Below are positions 6,867 to 16,230 of a stretch of 36,648 nt of DNA, in pieces. The notes under the pieces are model-generated. The model was not told where the DNA came from. It saw nothing but the letters and a program-made list of their open reading frames with translations, and made no database searches. The stretch spans positions 1-36,648 of the forward strand of contig JAFEFZ010000059.1 in NCBI GenBank assembly GCA_018240325.1. Direction: 5' to 3'. Position 1 is the first letter of the stretch. Each line of letters opens with the position of its first letter. Source of the stretch: Pseudomonadota bacterium. GTDB lineage: Bacteria; Pseudomonadota; Gammaproteobacteria; Burkholderiales; Burkholderiaceae_C. The position numbers and the translations under genes were made by a program.

Positions 6867-8495
6867 GTGGCGCGAATCGCTTCCGGCGTCGACGTTTCGG
6901 GCGCCGCCTTTGCCGCCAACCGGCGCGGCATGCTGGCGCTGGTGGCGCGGCTGCGCGAGCTCGAGGCGCGCGCCGCCGCGGCGTCGGCCCGGGCGCGGCC
7001 GCTGTTCGACAAGCGCGGCCAGCTGCTGCCGCGCGAGCGGCTGGCGCGGCTGCTCGATGCGGGCGCGCCGTGGCTCGAGCTCACGTCGCTGGCCGGCTGG
7101 CTGGTCGACGTCGAGGATCCGGACAAGAGCGTGCCCGGCGGCGGCGTGATCGCCGGCATCGGCACGATCAGCGGCACGCGCTGCGTCGTCACCGTCAACG
7201 ACGCCGGCATCGACGCCGGCGCGATCCAGCGCATGGGCGGCGACAAGATCCTGCGCGCGCAGGCGATCGCGCTCGAGAACAAGCTGCCCTTCGTGCAGCT
7301 GATCGAATCGGCCGGCGCCAACCTGCTGCAGTACAAGGTCGAGGGCTTCATCGGCGGCGGCAAGCTGTTCTACAACCTGGCCAGGCTGTCGGCCGCGGGC
7401 ATCCCGGTGGTCGGCGTGGTGCACGGCTCGTCCACCGCCGGCGGCGCCTACATGCCGGGGCTGTCGGACTACGTGATCATGGTGCGCGGCCGCGCCAAGG
7501 CCTTTCTCGCCGGGCCGCCGCTGCTGAAGGCGGCCACCGGCGAAGTCGCCACCGACGAGGAGCTCGGCGGCGCCGAGATGCACACCGCGGTGTCGGGCCT
7601 GGGCGAGTACATCGCCGAGGACGACGCCGATGCGCTGCGCATCGCGCGCGAGCTGATGCAGCGGCTGCAATGGGGCCCGCAGGGCCCGGCCAGCGCCATC
7701 GACGCCGACCCCGCGCTCGAGCCGCTGTACCCGAGCGACGAGCTGGCCGGCGTGATGCCGCTGGACTTCCGCACGTCGGTGGACATGCGCGAGGTGATCG
7801 CGCGCATCGCCGACCGCTCGGAGTACACCGAGTTCGGCGTCGACTACGGCCCCGGCACGCCCTGCGGGCACGCGGCGCTGTACGGCATGCCCGTGGGCAT
7901 CATCACCAACAACGGCCCGATCGACCCGGCCGGCGCCACCAAGGCCACGCACTTCATCCACGGCTGCTGCCAGGCCGGCATCCCGCTGCTGTACCTGCAG
8001 AACACCACCGGCTACATCGTGGGAAAGAGCAGCGAGCAGGCCGGCATGATCAAGCACGGCTCGAAGATGATCCAGGCGGTGGCCAACGCCACGGTGCCGA
8101 GCATCACGCTGATGTGCGGTGCGAGCTTCGGCGCCGGCAACTACGGCATGTGCGGCCGCTCCTACGGCCCTAGATTCGTGTTCAGCTGGCCGAACGCGCG
8201 CACCGCGGTGATGGGCGGCGAGCAGGCGGCGCTGACGATGCGCATCGTCGCCGAGGGCGGCGCCAAGCGCCGCGGCGTGCCGGTCGACGAAGCGCAGCTG
8301 CGCTCGCTCGAGCAGAGGATCATCCACAACTTCGACCGCCAGTCCGACGCCTTCTACACCAGCGGGCGCAACCTCGACGACGGCGTGATCGACCCGCGCG
8401 ACACCCGCCGCGTGCTCGGCCTGGCCTTCGACATCTGCCGCCAGGCCGATGCGCGCGTGCTGCGGCCGATGCAGTTCGGCGTCGCCAGACCTTGA
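6867..8495 (+). CDS. atuC: Acyl-CoA carboxylase beta (carboxyltransferase) subunit, geranyl-CoA carboxylase-like
   Basis: About 542 aa, matching MCC/GCC beta subunits (535-540 aa). The two crotonase-fold halves of the carboxyltransferase are present: GSSTAGGAYMPGLSDYVIM and FLAGPPLLKAATGEVA in the N-half; NNGPIDPAGATKATHF and ASFGAGNYGMCGRSYGPRF in the C-half. It transfers CO2 from carboxybiotin on the alpha subunit to a branched enoyl-CoA. The neighbouring AtuA, AtuD-like and AtuF-like genes favour geranyl-CoA over 3-methylcrotonyl-CoA as substrate. Start is uncertain: GTG 6867 gives ARIASGVDVSGAAFAANR, which aligns with family N-termini; ATG 6822 would add 15 residues with atypical codon use and no clear ribosome binding site. 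Confidence 0.9.
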   Translation: MARIASGVDVSGAAFAANRRGMLALVARLRELEARAAAASARARPLFDKRGQLLPRERLARLLDAGAPWLELTSLAGWLVDVEDPDKSVPGGGVIAGIGTISGTRCVVTVNDAGIDAGAIQRMGGDKILRAQAIALENKLPFVQLIESAGANLLQYKVEGFIGGGKLFYNLARLSAAGIPVVGVVHGSSTAGGAYMPGLSDYVIMVRGRAKAFLAGPPLLKAATGEVATDEELGGAEMHTAVSGLGEYIAEDDADALRIARELMQRLQWGPQGPASAIDADPALEPLYPSDELAGVMPLDFRTSVDMREVIARIADRSEYTEFGVDYGPGTPCGHAALYGMPVGIITNNGPIDPAGATKATHFIHGCCQAGIPLLYLQNTTGYIVGKSSEQAGMIKHGSKMIQAVANATVPSITLMCGASFGAGNYGMCGRSYGPRFVFSWPNARTAVMGGEQAALTMRIVAEGGAKRRGVPVDEAQLRSLEQRIIHNFDRQSDAFYTSGRNLDDGVIDPRDTRRVLGLAFDICRQADARVLRPMQFGVARP

Positions 8496-8505
8496 GGCAA
8501 TCAAC

Positions 8506-9669
<1,164 letters not shown>

Positions 9670-9675
9670 ACGCCG

Positions 9676-11640
9676 ATGTTCGACACCGTCCTCGTTGCCA
9701 ACCGCGGCGAGATCGCCTGCCGCGTGTTCCGCAGTGCGCGCGCGCTCGGCCTGCGCACGGTGGCGGTGTACTCCGACGCCGACCGCGACGCGCGCCACGT
9801 GCAGCAGGCCGACACGGCGCTGCGCATCGGCGCCGGGCCGGCGCGCGACAGCTACCTCGACATCGAGCGCGTGCTCGACGCCTGCCGGCGCAGCGGCGCC
9901 GGTGCCGTGCATCCGGGCTACGGCTTCCTGGCGGAGAACGCCGGCTTCGCGCGCGCCTGCCGCGCGGCGGGCATCGTGTTCGTCGGGCCCGGCCCCGAGG
10001 CGATCGACGCGCTCGGCAACAAGTCGGCCGCCAAGCAGTTGGCGCTGCGCATCGGCGTGCCCTGCCTGCCGGGCTATGCCGGGCCGCAGCAGGACCTGGA
10101 CACGCTGGTGGCCGAGGCGCGGCGCATCGGTGCGCCGCTGATGATCAAGGCTGCGGCCGGCGGCGGCGGCCGCGGCATGCGCCGCTGCCGCGACGTGGCC
10201 GACGTCGAAGCGCTGCAGCAGCTGCTGGAAGCGGCGCGCGCCGAGGCGCAATCGTCGTTCGGCAGCGGCGAGCTGCTGATGGAGCGCCTGGTCGACGATG
10301 CGCGCCACGTCGAGGTGCAGGTCTTCGGCGATGCGCACGGCGGCGCGGTGTACCTGGGCGAGCGCGACTGCTCGACGCAGCGTCGGCACCAGAAGATCCT
10401 CGAGGAGGCGCCGGCGCCGGGCCTGCCGGATGCGCTGCGCGCCGCGATGGGCGAGGCCGCGGTGAAGCTCGTGCGCGCGGTCGGCTACGTCGGCGCCGGC
10501 ACGGTGGAGTTCCTGCTCGCGCCCGACGGCAGCTTCTCGTTCCTCGAGGTGAACACGCGGCTGCAGGTCGAGCACCCGGTGACCGAGGCCGTCACCGGGC
10601 TCGATCTGGTCGAATGGCAGCTGCGCGTCGCGCGCGGCGAGCCGCTGCCGCTGGCGCAGGCCGACATCCGCTCGCGCGGCCACGCGATCGAGGCGCGGCT
10701 GTGCGCCGAGGACGCCTTTGGCGGCTTCGCGCCGCAGGCCGGTGCGATCACGCACTGGCAGCTGCCGGCCGGCGACGGCGTGCGCATCGACCACGGGCTG
10801 GCCGAGCGGCCGACGATCCCGCCGTACTACGACTCGATGATCGCCAAGCTCGTCGCCTTCGGCGCCGACCGCGAACAGGCGCGCGCCCGGCTGCTGCGCG
10901 CGCTCGAGCGCAGCGCCGTGCTCGGGTTGCGCACCAACCGCGACTACCTGCTGCAGGCGCTGCGGGCGCCGGCCTTCGCCGAGGCGCGGCTGTGCACCCA
11001 CTGGCTCGAGCGCGACAGCGCCGGCTGGGCGGCGCCGGCCGCGGGCGGGCGCTGGGCGGCGGTGGTGGCCGCGCTGCTGCTGCACCGGCGCGCGCGCGCC
11101 TTCGGCCCGCTGGCGCTGTGGAGTTCTGCCGGGCGGCGCGAGACGCCGCTGCGGCTGCGCGTGGGCGAGGCCACGCTCGCGCTGCGCCTGGCCTACGCCG
11201 CCGGCGAAGCGGTGCAGGTCACGCTCGGCGACGAGCGCCACGAGGTCGAGGTGCTCGCCGACGACGGCGTCGACGCACGCTTCGCGATCGACGGCGCCGA
11301 AGGCAGCGTGCAGCTCAGCGGCGACGGCCGCAGCGGCTGGGCGCAGGTCGAGGGCGTCTGCGAAGCCTTCGAAGACCTGAGCGACGCGCCGCCGCGCGGC
11401 CGCGACGGCGGCGGCGACGGCGCGATCGTCAGCCGCATGCACGGCGCGCTGGTGCAACTGGCGGTGCAGCCGGGGCAGCGCGTGGCCAAGGGCGAATTCG
11501 TGCTGGCGATCGAGGCGATGAAGATGGAACATCGCATCGTCGCGCCGCTGGCCGGCACCGTGGCCGAGCTCGGCGCCGCCGTCGGCACGCAGGTGGCGCC
11601 GGGGCGGCTGCTGCTGCGCATCGAGCCCGACGCCGCCTGA
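9676..11640 (+). CDS. atuF: Acyl-CoA carboxylase alpha (biotin) subunit, geranyl-CoA carboxylase-like
   Basis: A 654-aa biotin-dependent carboxylase alpha subunit. Domain order: biotin carboxylase N-domain (VLVANRGEIACRVFRSAR from residue 6), ATP-grasp (KAAAGGGGRGM; EVNTRLQVEHPVTE), biotin carboxylase C-domain, a BT linker region, and the C-terminal biotinyl domain with EAMKMEHR, biotinylated Lys616. It carboxylates its own biotin with ATP and bicarbonate and passes CO2 to the beta subunit encoded two genes upstream. Only 6 nt separate it from the acyl-CoA dehydrogenase gene. The linker is long and Arg/Ala-rich but of normal total length. Assignment to AtuF rather than LiuD rests mainly on context. 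Confidence 0.92.
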   Translation: MFDTVLVANRGEIACRVFRSARALGLRTVAVYSDADRDARHVQQADTALRIGAGPARDSYLDIERVLDACRRSGAGAVHPGYGFLAENAGFARACRAAGIVFVGPGPEAIDALGNKSAAKQLALRIGVPCLPGYAGPQQDLDTLVAEARRIGAPLMIKAAAGGGGRGMRRCRDVADVEALQQLLEAARAEAQSSFGSGELLMERLVDDARHVEVQVFGDAHGGAVYLGERDCSTQRRHQKILEEAPAPGLPDALRAAMGEAAVKLVRAVGYVGAGTVEFLLAPDGSFSFLEVNTRLQVEHPVTEAVTGLDLVEWQLRVARGEPLPLAQADIRSRGHAIEARLCAEDAFGGFAPQAGAITHWQLPAGDGVRIDHGLAERPTIPPYYDSMIAKLVAFGADREQARARLLRALERSAVLGLRTNRDYLLQALRAPAFAEARLCTHWLERDSAGWAAPAAGGRWAAVVAALLLHRRARAFGPLALWSSAGRRETPLRLRVGEATLALRLAYAAGEAVQVTLGDERHEVEVLADDGVDARFAIDGAEGSVQLSGDGRSGWAQVEGVCEAFEDLSDAPPRGRDGGGDGAIVSRMHGALVQLAVQPGQRVAKGEFVLAIEAMKMEHRIVAPLAGTVAELGAAVGTQVAPGRLLLRIEPDAA

Positions 11641-11663
11641 CGCGCAACGAGGAGACGAAGACG

Positions 11664-12449
11664 ATGAGTGAAGCCGCCGTGCTGTACGCCGCCGAAGCCG
11701 GTGTCGCGACGCTGACGATGAACCGCCCGGCGGTGCTGAACGCGCTCGACGACGCGCTGCTCGCCGGCCTGCGCGACGGCCTGGCGCGCGCCAAGGCCGA
11801 CCCGGCGGTGCGCGCGCTGCTGCTCACCGGCGCCGGCCGGGGCTTCTGCGCCGGCGCCGATCTGGCGGCCGGCGCGATGCGCGACGGCCCGCTGGACGTG
11901 GCGCAGAGCCTGCGCGAGCGCTACCACCCGATCGTGCTGGCGATGCGCCAGTTCCCGAAGCCGATCGTCGCGGCGGTCAACGGCGCGGCCGCCGGCGCCG
12001 GCATGAGCCTGGCGCTGGCCTGCGACATCGTGCTGGCGGGCGAATCGGCCACCTTCTTGCAGGCCTTCACGCGCATCGGGCTGGTGCCCGATTGCGGCAG
12101 CACCTGGTTCCTGCCGCGCATGGCGGGCGACGTGCGCGCGCGTGCGCTGGCGCTGCTGGCCGAGAAAATCTCGGCCGCCGACGCGCTGCAGTACGGGCTG
12201 GTGTGGAAGGTGCATGCCGACGACCGGCTGATGCCCGAGGCGCTGGCCACCGCGCGCAAGATGGCGCAGATGCCCACGCGCGCCTATGATCTGGTCAAGC
12301 AGGCCTTCGCCGCCGGATCCGGCAACGGGCTGGCCGAGCAGCTCGAGCTCGAGGCGCTGCTGCAGGCGCAGGCGATGGACACCGAAGATCACCGCGAAGG
12401 CGTCGCCGCCTTCCTGGCCAAGCGGCCCGCGCAGTTCAAGGGCCGGTGA
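11664..12449 (+). CDS. Crotonase-fold enzyme, PaaG-like enoyl-CoA isomerase/hydratase
   Basis: A 261-aa crotonase-superfamily protein. The oxyanion-hole segments are present (FCAGADL about 61-67; NGAAAGAGMSLALACD 106-121). The Glu found in true hydratases on the GGGCE helix is replaced (Ser115), and the second Glu position is also absent. Instead LVPDCGSTWFLPR places Asp143 where PaaG-type isomerases keep their single acid. An isomerase or a non-canonical hydratase is therefore more likely than a standard enoyl-CoA hydratase. It begins 23 nt after the alpha-subunit gene with GAGGAG upstream, so it belongs to the same operon. Confidence 0.88.
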   Translation: MSEAAVLYAAEAGVATLTMNRPAVLNALDDALLAGLRDGLARAKADPAVRALLLTGAGRGFCAGADLAAGAMRDGPLDVAQSLRERYHPIVLAMRQFPKPIVAAVNGAAAGAGMSLALACDIVLAGESATFLQAFTRIGLVPDCGSTWFLPRMAGDVRARALALLAEKISAADALQYGLVWKVHADDRLMPEALATARKMAQMPTRAYDLVKQAFAAGSGNGLAEQLELEALLQAQAMDTEDHREGVAAFLAKRPAQFKGR

Positions 12450-12558
12450 TGGGCCGGCGTCACCTGTTGCCGGAGCGGGCCGAGCGCCGGGCCGCTCCCA
12501 AGCCGGCCCGCATCCCCACGGGGGATCGGCCGGTGTACCCACCGGACGAGGGGCTGTC

Positions 12559-13335
12559 ATGAGCGACGAACTGAAGATCGACCAGCGCGGCCACGCACTG
12601 TGGCTGACCATCGACCGCCCGGCGCAGCGCAACGCGATGAACAGCGCGGTGCTGCAGGGCATCCGGCGCGGGCTGGAGCAGGCGCACCAGGACCCCGCGG
12701 TGCGCGCGGTGGTGCTCACCGGCGCCGGCGACAAGGCCTTCTGTGCCGGCGCCGACCTGGCCAAGGGTTCGGGTTCGTTCCAGTTCGACCCGTCCCAGCC
12801 GCACGCCGAGTTCGCCGACCTGCTGCGCTATGCGCAGACGACATCGCTGCCGCTGATCGCGCGCGTCAACGGCCACTGCCTGGCCGGCGGCATGGGCTTC
12901 ATGGCGATGTGCGACCTGGCGGTGGCGGCCGAGCACGCGAGCTTCGGCCTGCCCGAGGTCAAGATCGGCCTCTTTCCGGCGCAGGTGCTGGCGGTGCTGC
13001 AACACCTGTGCGCGCCGCGCCACATCGCCGAGCTGTGCCTGACCGGCGAGCCGATCGACGCGCGCCGCGCGGCCGAGATCGGCCTGGTCAACCACGTGGC
13101 GCCGGCCGGCGAACTGGATGCCAAGACCGACTGGCTGGTGCAGCGCGTCGTGAACAAGTCGCCGACCGCGCTGCGCCGCGGCAAGGTGATGATGCGCGCC
13201 GCCTTCGACATGAGCTTCGAGCAGTCGATCAGCTTCCTCGAGACGCAGATCATGACGCTGGCGCTGACCGAGGACGCGAAGGAGGGCCGTGCCTCCTTCG
13301 TCGAGAAGCGCGCGCCCAACTGGAGCGGGCGCTGA
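12559..13335 (+). CDS. Enoyl-CoA hydratase family protein (AtuE/LiuC-like candidate)
   Basis: A 258-aa crotonase-superfamily protein with FCAGADLAKG (61-70) and NGHCLAGGMGFMAMCD (104-119). The first hydratase Glu position is Gly113, but the second is kept (LPEVKIGL, Glu133). In an Atu cluster the expected hydratase is isohexenylglutaconyl-CoA hydratase (AtuE), and this is the better candidate of the two crotonases. The 109-nt spacer upstream is rich in GC hairpins, for example pairing arms around 12474-12498. It is the last gene of the plus-strand arm; downstream lies the convergent RlpA-like remnant. Confidence 0.87.
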   Translation: MSDELKIDQRGHALWLTIDRPAQRNAMNSAVLQGIRRGLEQAHQDPAVRAVVLTGAGDKAFCAGADLAKGSGSFQFDPSQPHAEFADLLRYAQTTSLPLIARVNGHCLAGGMGFMAMCDLAVAAEHASFGLPEVKIGLFPAQVLAVLQHLCAPRHIAELCLTGEPIDARRAAEIGLVNHVAPAGELDAKTDWLVQRVVNKSPTALRRGKVMMRAAFDMSFEQSISFLETQIMTLALTEDAKEGRASFVEKRAPNWSGR

Positions 13336-13405
13336 GCGTGCGCGCTGCGCCGGCCCGGGCGCGCCGCACCCTCGACCGCTGAGCCCGCCCGGGCTTCGAT
13401 CGCGG

Positions 13406-13700
13406 CTACTGCTTCGGTGCCGTGCCGGCCGCTTCCAGCTTGGCCTCGGTCAGGCCCGCGTGCACGAAGCCGAGCCGGCGCGCAGCGGCATCGGACACGT
13501 CGCCGATGCGGTCGGCCTGGGTCGGCCCACGGTCGTTGACGCGCAGCTTGACGCTCTTGCCGTTGCCGACATTGGTCACGACCACCCAGGTGCCGAAGGG
13601 CAGCGCCTTGTGCGACAGGGTCAGCGCTTGCGCGCCTGGCTGCCCGGCGGCGGCGACAAGGCGTGCGGTGCCGGCTCCGTGCCGTACCGGCCGCGCACAT
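13406..13700 (-). pseudogene. RlpA-like double-psi beta-barrel remnant
   Basis: The minus-strand frame ending at TAG 13406-13408 encodes a clear RlpA/DPBB core: SHKALPFGTWVVVTNVGNGK then VKLRVNDRGPTQADRIGDVS and AAARRLGF. The usual upstream part (signal/lipobox and the Tyr-Tyr-Gly beta strand) is not recognisable. The open frame extends upstream only to a TGA near 13765 and offers no ATG, GTG or TTG start. It is therefore likely truncated or frameshifted; a sequencing error in the first third is the alternative. RlpA proteins are outer-membrane septal-ring lipoproteins/lytic transglycosylases. Confidence 0.6.
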
Positions 13701-13941
13701 GCCGACGGGAGCGCCGCCGTACGCGCGGTGCTTATCGCCCTATAACAATCCGGCGCCCGCCCAGATCAGTGCCCGGGGGAACCGACCGCTAGATTGGGGC
13801 CTCTGCGGCATTCGGGCGGGTGGAGTCGGCCGCGGCGGGCGCCAGGTATCGCATGGCCGGTTGCGTTGACGGCGGCGGGCCGGTGCAAGCCGGCGGACCC
13901 ACCTCGACGTGCGCGGCGCAACAACAACGGCGGGATGGGGC

Positions 13942-14370
13942 ATGGACACGATCGAATGCGGCACGGGTGCCTGCTCGATGCGGGTGGACGGCGACGGCAT
14001 CTGCACGACGGTGTACAGCGGCCTGCTGTTGCCGGAGAACTTCCCGCGGCTGGCGGCGCGCGCCATGCAGGCCGGGGCCGAGCGGCACGCGAGGGGGCTG
14101 CTCAGCCGCGTCGACAAGGCGGCGGTGTGCTGCGACCCGGCCTCGATGATGGCGGCCTACCGCGATCTGCCGGCGCAGGTGCGCGCGCTGCCGGCCGCGT
14201 TCGTGATCAGCCCCGGGCAGGTCGAGTTGTGCGACACCCTGATGCGCGGCGCCGGTGCGGCGGGGCTGCTGCGCCGGGCCTTCTTCAGCGAAGCCGAGGC
14301 GCGGGCGTGGCTGGTCCAGAATATCGCAGCGATCGCCGCCAACCAGGACTGGTGGCGCAAACGCGGCTGA
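13942..14370 (+). CDS. SpoIIAA/STAS-like protein with conserved cysteines, paralog 1
   Basis: A 142-aa protein of unknown function. It aligns end to end with the next gene. The pattern of strands and helices (SGLLLP strand; helix; GLLSRVDKAAVCCDP strand; AFVISPGQ strand; FFSEAEARAWL helix) resembles SpoIIAA/STAS-like folds, in which a helix ending in AxxWL is common. Cysteines shared with the paralog: Cys6, Cys11, the Cys63-Cys64 pair and Cys97. There is no signal peptide and no membrane segment. ATG 13942 begins the stretch MDTIECGT shared by both paralogs. The upstream region 13701-13941 shows no further gene. Confidence 0.75.
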   Translation: MDTIECGTGACSMRVDGDGICTTVYSGLLLPENFPRLAARAMQAGAERHARGLLSRVDKAAVCCDPASMMAAYRDLPAQVRALPAAFVISPGQVELCDTLMRGAGAAGLLRRAFFSEAEARAWLVQNIAAIAANQDWWRKRG

Positions 14371-14409
14371 CGGCCGGCCGGGCGCAGCGAGCGGCAGCAG
14401 GAGCGGGGC

Positions 14410-14841
14410 ATGGACACGATCGAGTGCGGCACTGCCGAATGTGTGATCCAGATGGGCAACGACGGCATCGCCACGGCGTCGCACAGCGGCCTGCTGCTGC
14501 CGCGCATCGTCCCGCAGGCCGCGCTGTGCGCGATGCGGGCCGCCGCCGGCCGGCAGGCGAAGGGGCTGCTGACGCGGCTCGACCAGGCAATCCTTTGTTG
14601 TGACCCTGCGGCTGCGGCGGCGGCGACTTATCCGTGCCTGACGCCGGCCATGCGCGCCATGCCGCAGGCATTCGTGGTCAGCCCCGGCCAGATCGAGTTG
14701 TGCAACACGGCGGTGCGGGGTGCCGGCCCCGCCGGGCTGCTGCGCGGCGTCTTCCTGCGCGAAGACGAAGCGCGGCAGTGGCTCGACCGGACCACGCGCG
14801 CGCTCGCCGCCAACCGGGATTGGTGGGCGGGCCGCCGCTGA
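14410..14841 (+). CDS. SpoIIAA/STAS-like protein with conserved cysteines, paralog 2
   Basis: A 143-aa tandem paralog of the gene 39 nt upstream. The first eight residues are identical (MDTIECGT), and SGLLLP, CCDPA, AFV.SPGQ.ELC.T, RGAG.AGLLR and the AAN.DWW ending are shared. Even the nucleotides around both starts (ggggcatggacacgatcga) are the same. Cysteines at 6, 11, 63, 64 and 98 are retained. The middle part has drifted, so the duplication is not recent. Its stop is 55 nt from the stop of the convergent RES toxin gene. The function is unknown; SpoIIAA/STAS-like is a structural guess. Confidence 0.75.
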   Translation: MDTIECGTAECVIQMGNDGIATASHSGLLLPRIVPQAALCAMRAAAGRQAKGLLTRLDQAILCCDPAAAAAATYPCLTPAMRAMPQAFVVSPGQIELCNTAVRGAGPAGLLRGVFLREDEARQWLDRTTRALAANRDWWAGRR

Positions 14842-14852
14842 GCGCGGATCGC

Positions 14853-14881
14853 AGGCCCGCGCATCGCCCGTTGCCGGGCCT
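14853..14881. terminator. Hairpin between convergent genes
   Basis: 7-bp arms (AGGCCCG at 14853-14859, CGGGCCT at 14875-14881) with a 15-nt loop, lying between the stops of paralog 2 (+) and the RES toxin (-). It could stop transcription from both sides; no long T-run is present. Confidence 0.35.
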
Positions 14882-14896
14882 TGGATGCTCGGGCGC

Positions 14897-15631
14897 TCAT
14901 CCCAGCGGCCGGGGTGCGCGCTTCTCGTACCAGTGGGTGATGCGCTGCCCGTCCCAGTGCAGCGCAATGTGCGCGGCAGCGCGGGCCGATGCCAGCGCGT
15001 TCGGGCGGAACACGCCGGCGCACGCGCCGCCGGCGTGGCGCACGCTCGGGTACAGCACGCCGGCGCTGCCGGCCGTGCGCAGCGCGCGCGCCAGCGCCTG
15101 CCCGGCGGCGTAGTCGTTCGGGTCGAACAGCGCCGGCGCGCTGCGGGCCAGCGGCCGCAGGTCATGCAGCGGCGCCTGCAGCGTGGCGGTGATCAGCCGC
15201 AGGTCGATGTCGATCGGCGGCTCGGCGGTGCGCGCCAGGAACACGGCGCGGTGGTGGCTGACCTCGGCGATCGCCGTGTCCAGCGCCTGTGCCGCGTAGT
15301 ACACGCCCCAGCTGCCGTCGGAAAAGCGCGAGCCCTCGGGGTTCAGGTGGGTGAAGGCCGCCATGATCGGCGTGCTGCCCGGGCCGCTGATGCGCTGCGC
15401 GGGCGGCACCAGCCCGATCTGGCCCAGTTCGTCGCGGATGCGCGGGTTGGTCAGCGCCTCGATCGCGAACACGACGTCGAGGTCGGCCGGGTCGGCGATT
15501 TCGTCGTACAGCCCCACGGTGGGGAAGCGCGACGCGATCAGCCGAAAGCAGGGCTTCCACCGCGTGTCGTGCACGCCGATGCGCTGCGGGTCGGCCGGTG
15601 CGCCCCGCAAGGCGGCAGCCGGCCGGGTCAC
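14897..15631 (-). CDS. RES-domain toxin
   Basis: A 244-aa RES-family toxin, NAD-degrading in characterised members. Seen: FRLIASRFPTVGLYDEIADP (the family Arg region), GVYYAAQALDTAIAEVSHHR (Glu) and GVLYPSVRHAGGACAGVFRP (Ser), the three positions that name the family. GTG 15631 overlaps the antitoxin stop (GTGA), giving translational coupling in the order antitoxin then toxin that is standard for RES-Xre systems. The catalytic residues look intact. No membrane segment is seen; action is expected in the cytoplasm. Confidence 0.88.
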   Translation of the reverse strand: MTRPAAALRGAPADPQRIGVHDTRWKPCFRLIASRFPTVGLYDEIADPADLDVVFAIEALTNPRIRDELGQIGLVPPAQRISGPGSTPIMAAFTHLNPEGSRFSDGSWGVYYAAQALDTAIAEVSHHRAVFLARTAEPPIDIDLRLITATLQAPLHDLRPLARSAPALFDPNDYAAGQALARALRTAGSAGVLYPSVRHAGGACAGVFRPNALASARAAAHIALHWDGQRITHWYEKRAPRPLG

Positions 15632-16038
15632 GACTTGCCGCCGCGCTGCGCGTCGAGGTACTGGCGCACCACGTACAGGTCGGCGACCTGGCCGCCGAGC
15701 ATGCGCTGCAGCGCCGACTGGCCGTTGAACAGCGGCGCCGCATTCGGCCTGCGCAGCCAGGCATCGGCGCGCCCGGGCTCGGGCAGCAGCAGCCGCAGCG
15801 CCGCGTAGATGCCGAACAGGTAGCTCAGGCGCTCGAGCACGTGGCGGTCGAGCGCGCCCACACGCCCCTGCTTCCACTGGTACAGCCGGCTGCGGCCGAC
15901 GCCCAGCAGCGCCATCTGTTCGGGCACGCTCAAGCCCCAGGCCTCGGCCAGCCGCCAGAAGGTGCGCAGCGCCGCCGCGGCGGCGGCCGGGCTGGCCAGG
16001 TCGACATCTTCGGCCGCAGGCCGGGCGATCGCAGTCAT
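15628..16038 (-). CDS. Xre/MbcA/ParS-type antitoxin (DUF2384)
   Basis: A 136-aa antitoxin. An N-terminal helix-turn-helix (SVPEQMALLGVGRSRLYQWK, about 37-56) is followed by the toxin-binding region with the ParS/MbcA-like motif of a short hydrophobic helix and WLRRPNAAPLFNGQSALQRM (about 93-113). Such antitoxins block the RES active site and repress their own promoter. The stop overlaps the toxin GTG. ATG 16038 sits only 6 nt from a good -10 box, implying a leaderless or nearly leaderless mRNA. Confidence 0.88.
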   Translation of the reverse strand: MTAIARPAAEDVDLASPAAAAAALRTFWRLAEAWGLSVPEQMALLGVGRSRLYQWKQGRVGALDRHVLERLSYLFGIYAALRLLLPEPGRADAWLRRPNAAPLFNGQSALQRMLGGQVADLYVVRQYLDAQRGGKS

Positions 16039-16044
16039 GGCTTC

Positions 16045-16073
16045 AGCATAGGCCGATCGCGGATGTATCGCAA
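16045..16073 (-). promoter_or_regulatory. Promoter/operator of the RES-Xre module
   Basis: On the minus strand, TTGCGA (plus 16068-16073), a 17-nt spacer and TATGCT (16045-16050). Two direct ATCGC repeats (plus strand 16056-16060 and 16067-16071), 11 bp apart and so on the same DNA face, occupy the spacer and -35 box and could be the antitoxin-binding site. Confidence 0.5.
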
Positions 16074-16230
16074 CAATTCATCCATATGCGGACGCCGGCA
16101 CCGGGCGCACGGGGCCTGCACCGCTGCCGCCATCGATGGCGGGCCGCGGCCCGGCCCGGCCGCGTTCCCGGATGTGCGGCTTGGGTAGACTCGCGGCCCA
16201 ACCGATCGACAACCGGGCGAGGACCGTCAG

